A DNA stretch of 64,000 nt from Solidesulfovibrio carbinoliphilus subsp. oakridgensis (GCF_000177215.2 NZ_CM001368.1:868001-932000); one strand, 5' to 3'; shown: positions 34,474 through 44,513, counted from the first letter of the stretch. A program made the numbers and translations. The notes: generated from the sequence alone by a model not told the origin.

Positions 34474-36651
34474 CTATTCTGCATTGAAAAGCTCCCGAAG
34501 CCGGTAGTTGAGGTGGGTGTAGCGGCTGTCGCCGCCGGCGTTTCGAAGCCCAAGCTGCATGGCCCGCCGGCTGCCGATCAGGACGGCCAGGCGTTTGGCC
34601 CGGGTCAGGGCGGTATAGATGAGGTTGCGGCGCAACATGACGTAATGCTGCGTCAGAATCGGGACGACCACGGCCGGATATTCGCTGCCCTGGGATTTGT
34701 GGATGCTTATGGCATAGGCCGGAGCCAGCTCGTCGAGTTCGGTGCGGTCGTAGGCGACGGTGCGTCCTTCGAAAGACACCAGCACCTCCCCTTCCTCGGT
34801 GTCGACTTCCACGATGTGGCCCAGGTCGCCGTTGAACACGTCTTTTTCGTAATCGTTTTTGGTCTGGAGCACCCGGTCGCCCTGGCGGAAACGGACCATG
34901 CCCCGCAACAGTTCCGGTCCCTTGGGATTGAGCCGCTCCCGCAGGGCTTCATTCAGCGACTGGGTGCCGGCCTCGCCCTTGTGCATGGGCGAAAGGACCT
35001 GGACGTCGCGCAGGGGATCGAGGCCGTAGGTCCGGGGAATGCGGTCGCTCACAAGGCTTGCGATCATGTCCCGGACCGTGGCCGGATCATCCTGCTCCAC
35101 CCAGAAGAAATCGGCCTCGGGCGGCGGCTTGGTCGCGGCCAGGGGGAGCTGGCCCTGGTTGACGCGGTGGGCGTTGACCACAATCATGCTCTGCTGGGCC
35201 TGCCGAAAAATATGGGTCAGCCGGGCGCTGCCAACGGCCTCGCTGCCAAGGATGTCCCCCAGGACATTGCCGGCCCCGACCGCAGGCAACTGGTCCGCGT
35301 CACCGACGAGGATCAGCCGGGCCGTGAACGGCAAGGCGCGAAGCATGTGGGCGCACAGCTTGGCATCGAGCATGCTGACCTCGTCGACCAGCAGCACGTC
35401 GGCCTTGAGCTTGTTGTCCTCGCACACGGCGAAGGCGCCGTCGGGCGTCGATTGCAAGAGCCGGTGCAGGGTGGCGGCCGGACAGCCGGTGGCTTCGGCC
35501 AGACGCTTGGCCGCCCTGCCCGTCGGCGCGGCAAGTTTGACTTTTAGAGACAACTTGTCAAGGGCGGACACCACCATGCGGGTGATGGTGGTCTTGCCCG
35601 TGCCTGGGCCGCCGGTGATGACGAAGACCTTATTGGCGCAGGCGTCCACGGCCGCCTGCCGCTGCTCCGGAGAAAGCTGGAGCCGGGCCGCGGATTCGAG
35701 GGCCGGCAGGAGCTTTTCCACCTTGCCGCGCAGGTCCGCTCCCGGGTGGGCGGCCAGCTCGTGAATGCGCCGGGCGATCTCGGTTTCGAGCGCGTAGTAG
35801 TGGCGCAGGTACACGGCGGATTCGATGTTCTGGGCCGGCAGGGCTTCCACTTTGACGCGCTTTAATGCCTCAAGGCTGGCCAAGGCCTCGTCCAGACGCT
35901 CCGGGGCCACCTCGCCGACCATGGCGGCGGTTTTTTCAAAAAGGATGTCCCGGGGGACGAAGAGGTGGCCCTGGTCGCCCATGGTGAAAAGAACATAGAC
36001 CAGGGCGGCTTGCAGGCGCTCCGGGCTGTCCGGGGCAAAGCCCAGGCGCAGGGCCATGGCGTCGGCGGTCTTGAAGGCAATGCCCCGAATCTCGTAGGCC
36101 AGCTCGTAGGGATTGTTCCGGATGCGCCCCTCGGCGGCATTGCCGTAGAGCTTGAAGATCTTGCCGGCGTGGGTGGTTGCGATCTCGTGGGTCTGGAGAA
36201 AGAGCATGAGCGACCGGACCTCGTGCTGGGCCGTCCAGGAAGCCACGATCTCCTTGAGCTTTTTTTTGCCCACCCCTTCGACCGTGAGGAGCTTTTCCGG
36301 GGCGGTGTCGAGGATCTCGAGCACCTTTTCCCCGAAGGCGTCGACCATGCGCGTGGCCAGCACCCCGCCCACGCCCTTGATCATGCCCGAGGCGAGGTAA
36401 CGGCGGATGCCGTTGACCGTGGCCGGCATTTCGCGGGCGGACGTCTCCACCTGGAACTGGCGGCCGTATTTGGGATGGGTGACCCAGGAGCCGGTCAGGC
36501 GCAGCACTTCGCCGGGGGTCACCGCGCCCACGCAGCCGACAATGGAAAAAGGCCCCGGCTCGTCCTTGGACCGGACCCGGGCGATCAGGTAGTTCGTCCC
36601 TTCGTTGTAGAAGGTGACGGTCTGGACCTCGGCCGAAAGTTCGATTGCCAT
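34474..36651 (-). CDS. recD2: RecD2-type ATP-dependent DNA helicase
   Basis: 725-residue superfamily 1 helicase. An N-terminal region with helix-hairpin-helix motifs (SGMIKGVGGVLATRMVDAFG; TVEGVGKKKLKEIV) precedes Walker A GGPGTGKTT (347-355), Walker B LLVDEVSMLD, a later GDADQLPAVGAGNVLGDI and the C-terminal YAISIHKSQGSEYPAVVVP. RecD2 lacks RecB/RecC partners and acts in repair and stress tolerance. It follows recR by 18 nt. Confidence 0.95.
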   Translation of the reverse strand: MAIELSAEVQTVTFYNEGTNYLIARVRSKDEPGPFSIVGCVGAVTPGEVLRLTGSWVTHPKYGRQFQVETSAREMPATVNGIRRYLASGMIKGVGGVLATRMVDAFGEKVLEILDTAPEKLLTVEGVGKKKLKEIVASWTAQHEVRSLMLFLQTHEIATTHAGKIFKLYGNAAEGRIRNNPYELAYEIRGIAFKTADAMALRLGFAPDSPERLQAALVYVLFTMGDQGHLFVPRDILFEKTAAMVGEVAPERLDEALASLEALKRVKVEALPAQNIESAVYLRHYYALETEIARRIHELAAHPGADLRGKVEKLLPALESAARLQLSPEQRQAAVDACANKVFVITGGPGTGKTTITRMVVSALDKLSLKVKLAAPTGRAAKRLAEATGCPAATLHRLLQSTPDGAFAVCEDNKLKADVLLVDEVSMLDAKLCAHMLRALPFTARLILVGDADQLPAVGAGNVLGDILGSEAVGSARLTHIFRQAQQSMIVVNAHRVNQGQLPLAATKPPPEADFFWVEQDDPATVRDMIASLVSDRIPRTYGLDPLRDVQVLSPMHKGEAGTQSLNEALRERLNPKGPELLRGMVRFRQGDRVLQTKNDYEKDVFNGDLGHIVEVDTEEGEVLVSFEGRTVAYDRTELDELAPAYAISIHKSQGSEYPAVVVPILTQHYVMLRRNLIYTALTRAKRLAVLIGSRRAMQLGLRNAGGDSRYTHLNYRLRELFNAE

Positions 36652-36669
36652 TGCCTCGCCGGTTGCGCC

Positions 36670-37284
36670 CTACAGGTCCTGCCGGAAGCGCAGGGACTGG
36701 GACAGGGTTTCCTTGTCCACGTATTTGACCTCGGCCCCGAGCGGAATGCCCTGGGCCAGCCGGGTCAGCCGCACACCCGGGAATTCCCGGGCCAGCAGGT
36801 TCTTGATGTGCGAAGCCGTGGACTCGGCGGCAAGCGTGGCCCCAAGAGCCAGGATGCACTCCGTGACCGCGCCCTCGGCCAGCCGTGCCCGCAGGGCGTC
36901 CAGACGCAACTGTCCGGGCGTCACCCCTTCCAGGGGATCGAGCAGGCCGCCGAGGACCAGATAATAGCCGCCGAACTGGGCGGTCTCCTCGAGCAGCATG
37001 ACCGAATCCCACTGGGACACCAGGCACAGCTCTTCCGGCCTCCTGGTCGGATCGGCGCAGACCGGGCAGACGGGAGTCTCCGAGAGCCCGGCGCACCGGG
37101 AACACAGGCACAGCCGCTCGCGCAGGCGCAGAATGCCGTCGCCCAGGGAATCGGCCCGGCTGCGCGGCCATTCGAGCAGCGTCATGGCCACCTTGAGGGC
37201 GGATTTCGGGCCAAGCCCCGGCAGTTTGGCGAGCTGTTCGACCAGTTCGACCAGCGGGGCGGGAAGGGTAGTTTGGGCTGCCAT
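36670..37284 (-). CDS. recR: Recombination protein RecR
   Basis: 204 residues. An N-terminal HhH (LAKLPGLGPKSALKVAM), a Cys4 zinc site (C61, C64, C73, C76) and a Toprim domain (ILALGATLAAESTASHIKNL, with the acidic residues of the Toprim motif altered as is usual in RecR). RecR loads RecA in the RecFOR pathway. ATG 37284 has AGGA five bases upstream; a TTG five codons earlier is also open. In many genomes recR follows dnaX-ebfC; here a phosphodiesterase gene and a miniature element intervene. Confidence 0.94.
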   Translation of the reverse strand: MAAQTTLPAPLVELVEQLAKLPGLGPKSALKVAMTLLEWPRSRADSLGDGILRLRERLCLCSRCAGLSETPVCPVCADPTRRPEELCLVSQWDSVMLLEETAQFGGYYLVLGGLLDPLEGVTPGQLRLDALRARLAEGAVTECILALGATLAAESTASHIKNLLAREFPGVRLTRLAQGIPLGAEVKYVDKETLSQSLRFRQDL

Positions 37285-37300
37285 GGTTTCCTGGTTCAAG

Positions 37301-37330
37301 TCTATACGAAGGATACGCCCGCTGTTTCAA
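37301..37330 (-). promoter_or_regulatory. Predicted promoter of recR-recD2
   Basis: On the minus strand TTGAAA (37330-37325) and TATAGA (37306-37301) are 18 bp apart, 17 nt before the ATG. It would give a very short leader. Predicted from consensus match. Confidence 0.55.
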
Positions 37331-37395
37331 AGCGGCTCCACCATCGGACGGTACATCGCGTTGTTTTCGGTCAAAGCACGCAGGCGCCTTTTCTC

Positions 37396-37499
37396 GTGTC
37401 GCGTTCTCGAAGTTCCTGCGTACAAATTTCGAGAACTGTATACTGAACGAACTGATTTTATCTGAAAAACAATTACATATTATCTAGAGAACGCTACAC
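37396..37499. mobile_element. Miniature inverted-repeat element, copy B
   Basis: 104-bp AT-rich element with inverted ends GTGTCGCGTTCTCga (37396-37410) and tagagaacgctacac (37485-37499). Its left part also contains an internal inverted repeat, gttctcgaa...ttcgagaac. About 40 bases from the left end match copy A. The right end runs into the last codons of the glycerophosphodiesterase gene and supplies its stop. It encodes nothing. A transposase was not found in the window. Confidence 0.65.
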
Positions 37500-38242
37500 T
37501 GACAGGGATCAAAAATATAATTGAAACCCAGTTGCTGGCAAAAGGCCGCTTCCCGTTTATCCGTGATGGTCCAGACCAGGACAGGAAGGCCGCTTTGCCG
37601 CAAGCGTGTGAGAAAAGAGCCGTGCAACATATTTTTGTGAACGGAAAGAAAGAGTGGCTTTGTCAAAATATTATAGAGCATGTTTTTCAGGATATACTTA
37701 TTGATGCAATGCATGTCTTTTCTGTCGTCATACGTACACGTCAACTGTCCGCGCAGCATGCCCGGCCGGTTTCGCCGGAACCAGCCCACGGTCCAGGGGG
37801 TAAACGACTGGACCGCATACGCCCCCCGGTAGCCGGCCAGGGCGGCGGCCACTTGCCGCTCCAGGGCTCCGGTCCTTCCCTGGCTTTTGAGTTCCACCAG
37901 AAGAGGCACTTTTCCGGCCACCTTGGCCAGGACATCGGCCAGAAGCGGAATCTTCTCCCGGGAGCCAAGCAGCTTGAGGGCCGCGAGTTCCTGATAAGAC
38001 AGGGCCGTCACCAACGCGTCCACGTTGCAGAGCCGTTTCAGGCCGGCGTCATGGAAAACGACCACCTGCCCGTCCCTGGTGAGGCGGACATCCAGTTCAA
38101 TGGGCGTCCCGGCCGCGACGCACCGCTCAAAGGCCGGGATGGAATTTTCAGGCACGCCGCTCCGGTCGTACATGCCCCGGTGGGCGATGGGCTGCTTTGC
38201 AAGCCACACAGCTCCGCCTCCGCCCAGGCCAACGGTCTCCAC
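37484..38242 (-). CDS. Glycerophosphodiester phosphodiesterase family protein
   Basis: 252 residues with the GDPD motifs AHRG (20-23), PENSIPAFERCVAAGTPIEL, the metal-binding E49/D51 and VVFHD (61-65), then LLVELKSQG. It hydrolyses glycerophosphodiesters to glycerol-3-phosphate and an alcohol. No signal peptide is seen, so it is probably cytoplasmic. The GTG at 38242 has GGGGGA four bases upstream. Codons for about residues 165-215 are strikingly AT-rich for this genome. The last four residues before the stop (CSVL) are encoded by the miniature element. Confidence 0.85.
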   Translation of the reverse strand: METVGLGGGGAVWLAKQPIAHRGMYDRSGVPENSIPAFERCVAAGTPIELDVRLTRDGQVVVFHDAGLKRLCNVDALVTALSYQELAALKLLGSREKIPLLADVLAKVAGKVPLLVELKSQGRTGALERQVAAALAGYRGAYAVQSFTPWTVGWFRRNRPGMLRGQLTCTYDDRKDMHCINKYILKNMLYNILTKPLFLSVHKNMLHGSFLTRLRQSGLPVLVWTITDKREAAFCQQLGFNYIFDPCQCSVL

Positions 38243-38459
38243 GAATTCCCCCTGCCGTGCGTACCCCGCCTGCCGATCAGCCAACAAAGGAGGGTGACGC
38301 GAAGAGCCGATGCCAGGCGGGTCCTGTGCGGCAAGGCGCTCCGGACCGTCTGTCGCGCGCCGCCGGCCAGGGGCCCGCTTCCATGCAAAAGGCCTCCCAT
38401 GCCGGCAGGACTCCGGCAAACGCTGGTCTCGTCCTGGCTGATGGTCTGGAGGCCGTCGC

Positions 38460-38771
38460 CTAGAACAGGCCGGGCACCTTGATGCCGCCGGTCACCTGCC
38501 CCATCTCGGCCTCCATCATGGCCTTGGCCTTTTTGAGGCCGTCATTGACCGCAGCCAGGATCAGGTCCTGGAGCATCTCCACGTCGTTCGGGTCCACTAC
38601 CGTCTTGTCGATGACAATGGACTTGAGCTCGTTGGACCCGGAAACAACCGCCGTGACCATGCCGCCGCCGGCCGATCCCTCGACCGTCTTCACTTCAAGC
38701 TCTTCTTGAAGTTTGGCCATTTTCTTTTGCATGATTTGGGCTTGGCGCACCAATTCATTCATTCCTTTCAT
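38460..38771 (-). CDS. ebfC: Nucleoid-associated protein YbaB/EbfC
   Basis: 103 residues with the family core MKKMAKLQEELEVKTVEG-type helix followed by GMVTAVVSGSNELKSIVIDK and DLILAAVNDGLKKAKAMMEA. Dimers bind DNA and are usually encoded between dnaX and recR. It is 23 nt downstream of dnaX, the expected arrangement. Confidence 0.94.
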   Translation of the reverse strand: MKGMNELVRQAQIMQKKMAKLQEELEVKTVEGSAGGGMVTAVVSGSNELKSIVIDKTVVDPNDVEMLQDLILAAVNDGLKKAKAMMEAEMGQVTGGIKVPGLF

Positions 38772-38794
38772 GGCGTCCTTCCTTGGGATTTGCC

Positions 38795-40537
38795 CTAGCG
38801 GGGCTTTCGTTCGATGATTTCGGCGTCAAAGGCCGACACGGCCTGACGCACTTCGGGCCGGGTGTCGATGTACTGCCTGAGGTCGTCCGGGGTCATCCGG
38901 TCGGCGTTTCCGGCCGCCTCCACGCGCACGGCCACGCCCGGGCCGAAGTATTCGGCCACGAGGGCCTGGAGCTGGCGAAATTTCTCGGGCTGGGTGAGCT
39001 GGCCGCAGTGGAAGGCGTTTTCGCAGCCGATCCGCACTTCCCCGGGCTCCGGTTCGGGCGCAAACACGCCGCGCGCCTTTTTAAGGCCCGCGATCTCCCC
39101 GCCCTTGCCGGCGAACCGCTTGAACCCGTCCCAGGTCTTCGGGCCGGCGGGCGCGGCCGTCGGCCGCTCGGCCACGCCGGAGACGGGGCCGGCCGACGGG
39201 GAAGGCTCTTGCCCGGCCCCGGCCGGCGAAGGCATTTGGGCCCCTTGGGGCGGTCGCGGGGCCGGCCCGTCAACGCGCCGGGGCGCCGGTCCGGAGCCGG
39301 ACGGGGAAAAACGCGGTCCCGCCGGGCCGGACGCCCCACCGCCTCCCCCGCTCCCTCCAGGAGCGCCCGGTGTCCCGGGTGCTCCTGCCGGGCCGGACCG
39401 GCCGGGCGGCACGGTGCACGAGCCCAGGTTCTGCAAGGGAAGGAGGCGCGGCAGATAGGCCATGTTCAAAAGCAGGAGCTCCAGGGACAGGGCCGGCTCC
39501 AGGCTCGTCAGCACCCGACGCTGGCCCTCGAGGGTCATCTGCCAGCAGGCGTGGATGTGGGCCGCGTCGAACCTGCCCGCCCATTCCAGCCAGATCCCGG
39601 CTTCCTCGGCCGGCAGGTTGACCACGGCCAGGCCCTTTTCCCCGGCCTGGCGCAAAAGAAAGAGGTTTCGCCACATGCCGGCCAGTTCGCGCAGGAAAAA
39701 ACCGATGTCCAGGCCCTTGTCAAGGACCTGGCGCAAGAGTTCCACCACGGCCGGACCGTCCATGGCGTGGATGGCCTCGATGAGGCCGAAAAAGACGTCC
39801 TGCCCGGCCAGGCCGAGGACGCTTCGGGCGTCGGCCTCGGTCAGGGCCGCGCCGCCAAGGGCCAGGACCTGGGCCAGAAGCGACATGGAATCGCGCACGC
39901 TCCCCGCCCCCCGGCGGGCGATGAGGCTTACGGCTTTGGACTCGAAGGGCACGGCCTCGCGGTCGAGGAGGCCACCCAAATGGGCTTCGAGTTCGGGCTG
40001 GGCCAGACGCTTGAAAAGGAAATGCTGGCAGCGGCTGATGATGGTGGCCGGAAACTTGTGCGGTTCGGTGGTGGCCAGGATGAAGGTGACCCGCGCCGGC
40101 GGCTCCTCCAGGGTCTTTAACAGCGCATTGAAGGCCTGCATGGTCAGCATGTGGGCCTCGTCGATGATAAAGACCTTGTAGCGGCTGTTTAAGGGCGCGT
40201 AGCCCACGTCCTCCTTGAGGCGTCTGGCGTCGTCGACCTTGCCGTGGGTGGCGGCGTCGATCTCGATCACGTCCGGAGAGACCCCGGCCGTGATCTGGCG
40301 GCATTGGGAGCAGACGTTGCAGGGTTCGGCGGTCGGCGCGGTCTCGCAGTTGAGCGCCTTGGCCAGCACCCGGGCCAGCGTCGTCTTGCCGACGCCGCGC
40401 GTCCCGCTGAAAAGGTAGGCCGGCGCGATCTTGTCCTCGGCCGCGGCCCGGGACAGGATCCGCTTGACGGCCTCCTGGCCGGCCACGTCGGCGAAGCGCT
40501 GGGGCCGGTATTTGGCGGTAAGGCTGGTGGTGCTCAT
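38795..40537 (-). CDS. dnaX: DNA polymerase III subunits gamma and tau
   Basis: 580 residues. Clamp-loader AAA+ ATPase with YRPQRFADVAGQ, Walker A GTRGVGKT (45-52), a Cys4 zinc site (C64, C73, C76, C79), Walker B VFIIDEAHML and the sensor ATTEPHKFP. A long Pro/Gly-rich linker (about residues 385-490) leads to a short tau-like C-terminal domain. No slippery A run typical of the frameshift to gamma was looked for in detail. Start MSTTSLTAKYRP is standard. Confidence 0.95.
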   Translation of the reverse strand: MSTTSLTAKYRPQRFADVAGQEAVKRILSRAAAEDKIAPAYLFSGTRGVGKTTLARVLAKALNCETAPTAEPCNVCSQCRQITAGVSPDVIEIDAATHGKVDDARRLKEDVGYAPLNSRYKVFIIDEAHMLTMQAFNALLKTLEEPPARVTFILATTEPHKFPATIISRCQHFLFKRLAQPELEAHLGGLLDREAVPFESKAVSLIARRGAGSVRDSMSLLAQVLALGGAALTEADARSVLGLAGQDVFFGLIEAIHAMDGPAVVELLRQVLDKGLDIGFFLRELAGMWRNLFLLRQAGEKGLAVVNLPAEEAGIWLEWAGRFDAAHIHACWQMTLEGQRRVLTSLEPALSLELLLLNMAYLPRLLPLQNLGSCTVPPGRSGPAGAPGTPGAPGGSGGGGGASGPAGPRFSPSGSGPAPRRVDGPAPRPPQGAQMPSPAGAGQEPSPSAGPVSGVAERPTAAPAGPKTWDGFKRFAGKGGEIAGLKKARGVFAPEPEPGEVRIGCENAFHCGQLTQPEKFRQLQALVAEYFGPGVAVRVEAAGNADRMTPDDLRQYIDTRPEVRQAVSAFDAEIIERKPR

Positions 40538-40586
40538 GGGGCGTGTCCGGGCGGCCTGGCGGAGAAGCGAGGCCGCCCGGGAAGGA

Positions 40587-41513
40587 TTACAGGCTGAAGG
40601 GGTACAGCCAGCGGGAATAGGCCGGGTTCTCGCCCTTGACCACCTTGAAGAAGGCGGCCTGCAAGGCCTTGGCCACGGGGCCGGCATGGCCCTGGCCGAT
40701 GACGCGGCGGTCCACTTCGCGGATGGGCGTCAGTTCGGCGGCGGTGCCGGAGAAAAACGCCTCGTCGGCCATATAGAGCTCGTCGCGGGTGAAAAGCTGC
40801 TCCACCACTTCATAGCCGAGCTCCCTGGCCAGGATGATCAGGCTGTCGCGGGTGATGCCGGCCAGGATGGAGGTCAGGGGCGGGGTCTTTATGACGCCGT
40901 TTCTGACGATGAAGACGTTTTCCCCGGTCCCCTCGGCCACGTACCCGGAGGGGTCGAGCATGAGGGCCTCGTCGTAGCCGTCGGCCAGGGCTTCGGTCTT
41001 GGCCAGGACGGAGTTGACGTAGTTGCCGGCCACCTTGGCCTTGGTCATCATGACGTTGACGTGGTGGCGGGTGTAGCTCGAGGTGCAGATGCGGATGCCC
41101 TTCTCCAGGGCTTCGGCCCCGAGGTAGGCGCCCCACGGCCAAGTGGCGATGGCCATGCGGATGGGATTCTTGCCCGGGTTGACGCCCATGGACTCGCCCG
41201 ACCCCACGAAGGCGATGGGCCGGATGTAGCCGGCCGGCATCTTGTTGGCCACCAGCGTGTCCACGCAGGCCTTGGCGATTTCGTCCCGGGTGTGGGCAAT
41301 GACCATGTCAAGGACCTTGGCCGAACCGAACAGCCGGTCCACGTGCTCATGCAAGCGAAATACAGCCGATTTGCCATCAGCGGTCTCATAGGCCCGGATG
41401 CCCTCGAACACGGAAAACCCGTAGTGCAGGGCATGGGTCAGGACGTGCACATTGGCCTGGTCCCAGGGAACAAGCGTGCCATCCATCCAGATGAAATCAG
41501 TACGTAGCCCCAT
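40587..41513 (-). CDS. ilvE: Branched-chain amino acid aminotransferase
   Basis: 308-residue class IV PLP aminotransferase. The catalytic lysine is K160 ([12 protein letters not shown]), and the PLP site also shows [13 protein letters not shown] and the [11 protein letters not shown] element. It interconverts branched-chain 2-oxo acids and amino acids with glutamate. AGGAAG lies directly before ATG 41513. A promoter with an unusual inverted repeat lies upstream. dnaX follows 49 nt later. Confidence 0.95.
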   Translation of the reverse strand: MGLRTDFIWMDGTLVPWDQANVHVLTHALHYGFSVFEGIRAYETADGKSAVFRLHEHVDRLFGSAKVLDMVIAHTRDEIAKACVDTLVANKMPAGYIRPIAFVGSGESMGVNPGKNPIRMAIATWPWGAYLGAEALEKGIRICTSSYTRHHVNVMMTKAKVAGNYVNSVLAKTEALADGYDEALMLDPSGYVAEGTGENVFIVRNGVIKTPPLTSILAGITRDSLIILARELGYEVVEQLFTRDELYMADEAFFSGTAAELTPIREVDRRVIGQGHAGPVAKALQAAFFKVVKGENPAYSRWLYPFSL

Positions 41514-41550
41514 CTTCCTTCCCCCGTTGCTCTCGACGTTTTTCGGAACC

Positions 41551-41631
41551 ATCCCAAAGCGACGCCGTAACGCGACTTGAACAACCGAAACGTAAACGTG
41601 GCAGTTTAGACGCTTTGGGATATGGGGTCAA
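41551..41631 (-). promoter_or_regulatory. Predicted ilvE promoter with a flanking inverted repeat
   Basis: On the minus strand TTGACC (41631-41626) and TAAACT (41608-41603) are 17 bp apart. An 11-bp inverted repeat has one arm (atcccaaagcg complement, 41611-41621) inside the spacer and the other at 41551-41561, 49 nt away, in the leader. This could be an operator pair or a long-range leader hairpin. Confidence 0.55.
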
Positions 41632-41797
41632 GGTCGTGAGCCCGGAGCCCCGAAAGGAACGCCGGGCAGCCGGCCGCAACCTGGCGGGCGCCGTCCCGAC
41701 ACCCGCCAGGGGAAAGGGGTCTGCCCAGGCACGCCGGACCGGCCGCTGTGGAAATACGGTTTCGGCCGTGTGGTGCAACAGCCTGGCGCCGCCCGCC

Positions 41798-43597
41798 TCA
41801 GGCCCGCCCGCCCGGCAGGGCCGTCTGGGCGGCATGGGCCGATTCGCCGCGGAGTTCCTCGATCAATCCTTTAAGGACCTGCGCCTGTTCGGCCAGGTCG
41901 GCCACGGCCGTGGCCGAGCGCTCCATGGCTTGCGCCGTCTCGCCGGACACCCGGCTGACGTCGGCGATGGAAGCCTCGATGGCTTCGCTGGCCGCGGACT
42001 GCTCCTCCGAGGCGGCGGCGATGGAGCGGACCTGGTCGGAAGCCGACTCCACCAGGGAGACGATGGCGGTCAGGGCCTGGCCGGACTGGTCGGCCAGGGA
42101 CGTGGCTGACTCGATGACGCCGACGGCCTCGCGCACGCCGCCGACACTCTTGTGGGTGCCGGCCTGGACGTCGCGGATGGCCTTGCCCACTTCGGCCGTG
42201 GCGGTCATGGTTTTCTCGGCCAGCTTTCGGACCTCGTCGGCCACCACGGCGAAGCCCCGCCCGGCCTCGCCGGCCCGGGCGGCCTCGATGGCGGCATTTA
42301 AGGCCAGCAGGTTGGTCTGGTCCGCAATGTCGGAAATGACGCCAAGGACCCGGCCGATGCCTTCGGCCTGGGTACCGAGTTCGGCCATGTCCTGGCTGAG
42401 GACGAGCGCCTTGTCCCTGGCCGCGCTGATGCCGGCCACGGCCCGGCGCACCACTTCCGAGCCCGAGGCCGCCTGTTCCCGGGCCTTTGCCGCCGTATCC
42501 GAAGCCGTGGAAGCGTTTTGGGCCACGTCGAGGACGGTTGCGCTCATCTCGCCCATGGAGGCCACGGTTTCCGAGAGCCGGGCCGACTGTTCGGCCGCGC
42601 CCCGGGTGGCCTGCTCCGTGCGCTCGGCCAGCTCCGCCGAGGCCTCGGTCACGACCTCGACCACGGCCGTCAGCCGTTCGGCCGCGTGGAGCATGCCCTC
42701 GTGGCGGGCCATCTCGGCGGCCAGCCGGTGGGCCTCGGCCTCGGCCGTGGCCGCGCAGGCCTTTTCGGCCTGGGCGGCGGCCTCCTCGCCCTTTCGCAGA
42801 GCGGCGGCGATGTTTTCCTTGAGCGAATCAAGCATCCGGCGCAGGGCGTCGGCCAGCTCCCCGAGCTCGTCCCGGCCCTTGACCGCAAGCATTGCGTCGA
42901 GGTCGCCGCCGGCCACGGACCGGGCAAAAGCCACGCTTTTTTTAAGCGGCCCGACGATCGACAGTGTAATGATGGTGCCGAGGGCGATGGAAACGGCCAG
43001 ACACAAGACCGCGGCCACGACCAGGGTCAGCCCCCGCCGAGCCGCCTGCTCCCTGGCCGACCGGGCCAGGACATCGGCCTGGATCCGGCTGCGTTCGAGC
43101 AGGCTGCCAAGGGCCGTGCTGGCCTTTCGCAGGGAAAGCATGGAGGTGCCGATGGACAGGGTCAGGGCGTTGCTGCGCTTGTTCTGGGAAACAAACTCCA
43201 CCACCTTGGCGTTGGTGGCCCGCCATTCGGCCAGGGCATCGTTGAACGTCTTCCAGGCAGCCACATCCTCCTCGTCGCGCCAAAGCCCCTCCACCATGGC
43301 CCGGCCCTGGTCCACGAGGCCAAGCCCCGTCTTCAGGTTTTCCCGTTGCCGGTCGAATTCCTTGGAATTGGCCAGCTCCGGCACCAGGATGGTCCGCTCG
43401 GCCGACTGGGCGGCCAGGAGCCCTTCCTTCACCAGGCCAAGCCCGGCCACGCGGGGCAGGGCCGACCCGGCCACCTCGGACAGGGCCTTGCCGGTATCCT
43501 GCAGGCTCCGATAGCCGAGGATGCCGATAACGACGGTGATGAGCGACGTGACAACCACCGAGGCGAACAACTTTACGCCGACCTTGAAATTGCCCAC
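41798..43597 (-). CDS. Methyl-accepting chemotaxis protein
   Basis: 599 residues. TM1 is about 7-29 and TM2 about 190-215. Between them lies a periplasmic four-helix-type sensor ([20 protein letters not shown]), which suits small-molecule sensing by 4HB domains. A HAMP region follows, then a coiled-coil signalling domain with the CheA/CheW hairpin core [21 protein letters not shown] and two methylation-like helices. The ligand is unknown. It is monocistronic. Confidence 0.92.
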   Translation of the reverse strand: MGNFKVGVKLFASVVVTSLITVVIGILGYRSLQDTGKALSEVAGSALPRVAGLGLVKEGLLAAQSAERTILVPELANSKEFDRQRENLKTGLGLVDQGRAMVEGLWRDEEDVAAWKTFNDALAEWRATNAKVVEFVSQNKRSNALTLSIGTSMLSLRKASTALGSLLERSRIQADVLARSAREQAARRGLTLVVAAVLCLAVSIALGTIITLSIVGPLKKSVAFARSVAGGDLDAMLAVKGRDELGELADALRRMLDSLKENIAAALRKGEEAAAQAEKACAATAEAEAHRLAAEMARHEGMLHAAERLTAVVEVVTEASAELAERTEQATRGAAEQSARLSETVASMGEMSATVLDVAQNASTASDTAAKAREQAASGSEVVRRAVAGISAARDKALVLSQDMAELGTQAEGIGRVLGVISDIADQTNLLALNAAIEAARAGEAGRGFAVVADEVRKLAEKTMTATAEVGKAIRDVQAGTHKSVGGVREAVGVIESATSLADQSGQALTAIVSLVESASDQVRSIAAASEEQSAASEAIEASIADVSRVSGETAQAMERSATAVADLAEQAQVLKGLIEELRGESAHAAQTALPGGRA

Positions 43598-43697
43598 GGC
43601 CCCTCCCCCTGAAACTGCCGGACAGGATGCGTCATCGCGCCGATACTCCCGAATGATGGGATGTGCTGCCGAGGTGTTGCCCGATTTGCCGGTTTTG

Positions 43698-44513
43698 TCA
43701 AATTCCGTCGTTCGCGTCCGAAGCCTCTTCCAGGGGCGGTTCGGGCATGGATTCCCCGCGTTGGCGTGATTCCAGATAGGCCATGAAGGCCTTGCCCTGA
43801 GGGAAGGCGGGATTGAGGCGCAGGGCGTGGGTGAGCATCATGCGGGAACTGGCCAGGCGCCCTTTTTCATAGAGGGTCCTGGCCATGTTGTAGAGCAAGT
43901 GTTCGTCGGTGCGGCACAGGCGATAGGCCCGGCTGTAGTATTGCATGGCTTCGTCGTACATGCCCAGTTTTCGCATCTTGATGCCGAAGTCGTTGAAGAG
44001 ATGCTTGTGCTCCACGGTGAAGGCCGCTTCGATCCGCATGATCTTCTGGAACACGATGTCCGCGTTCTGCTTTTCCTGGCGTTCGAGATACGTCAGTCCG
44101 AGTCCGAACGTGGCCTTGACGTGGTCCGCGTCCAGACGCAGCACGTTTTGGTATTCGAATTCCGCGGAGAAAAGCTCCTGGCGTTGCCGATGGCGGTCGG
44201 CCGTTTCCACGGCGTCCTCCAGCCGGCGCATGACAGGCACGACCTTGTTGATATAGATGGAGGGTTCGGGCAGATACTCGGCCAGAAGCCGCTCCTTGGG
44301 AATGATCCGCCTGGTCCCTGTCGGAATGAAGTTGCGGCTCAGGCGCCAGAGGGCCATCCGGCCGTCTCCCTGCTCCTCGGCATAGACGAACAGACGCTGG
44401 GTGATGCGGCCGAGGCTCCGCTGGCCGAGGAACTGCTGGGCGTCGGTGGAAAAGACCCCCTTGACGGGTTTGGCCCCGGGAACGGGTATGGTATGGTTCG
44501 GGGGTTGCGGCAT
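43698..44513 (-). CDS. Tetratricopeptide repeat protein, cytoplasmic
   Basis: About 271 residues with several TPR helix pairs ([60 protein letters not shown]). There is no signal peptide if the start is MPQPPNHT, and the ribosome site is weak, so the start is uncertain. It diverges from the HD-GYP gene. TPR proteins of this kind are seen next to diguanylate or phosphodiesterase genes, but no specific role can be given. Confidence 0.75.
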   Translation of the reverse strand: MPQPPNHTIPVPGAKPVKGVFSTDAQQFLGQRSLGRITQRLFVYAEEQGDGRMALWRLSRNFIPTGTRRIIPKERLLAEYLPEPSIYINKVVPVMRRLEDAVETADRHRQRQELFSAEFEYQNVLRLDADHVKATFGLGLTYLERQEKQNADIVFQKIMRIEAAFTVEHKHLFNDFGIKMRKLGMYDEAMQYYSRAYRLCRTDEHLLYNMARTLYEKGRLASSRMMLTHALRLNPAFPQGKAFMAYLESRQRGESMPEPPLEEASDANDGI

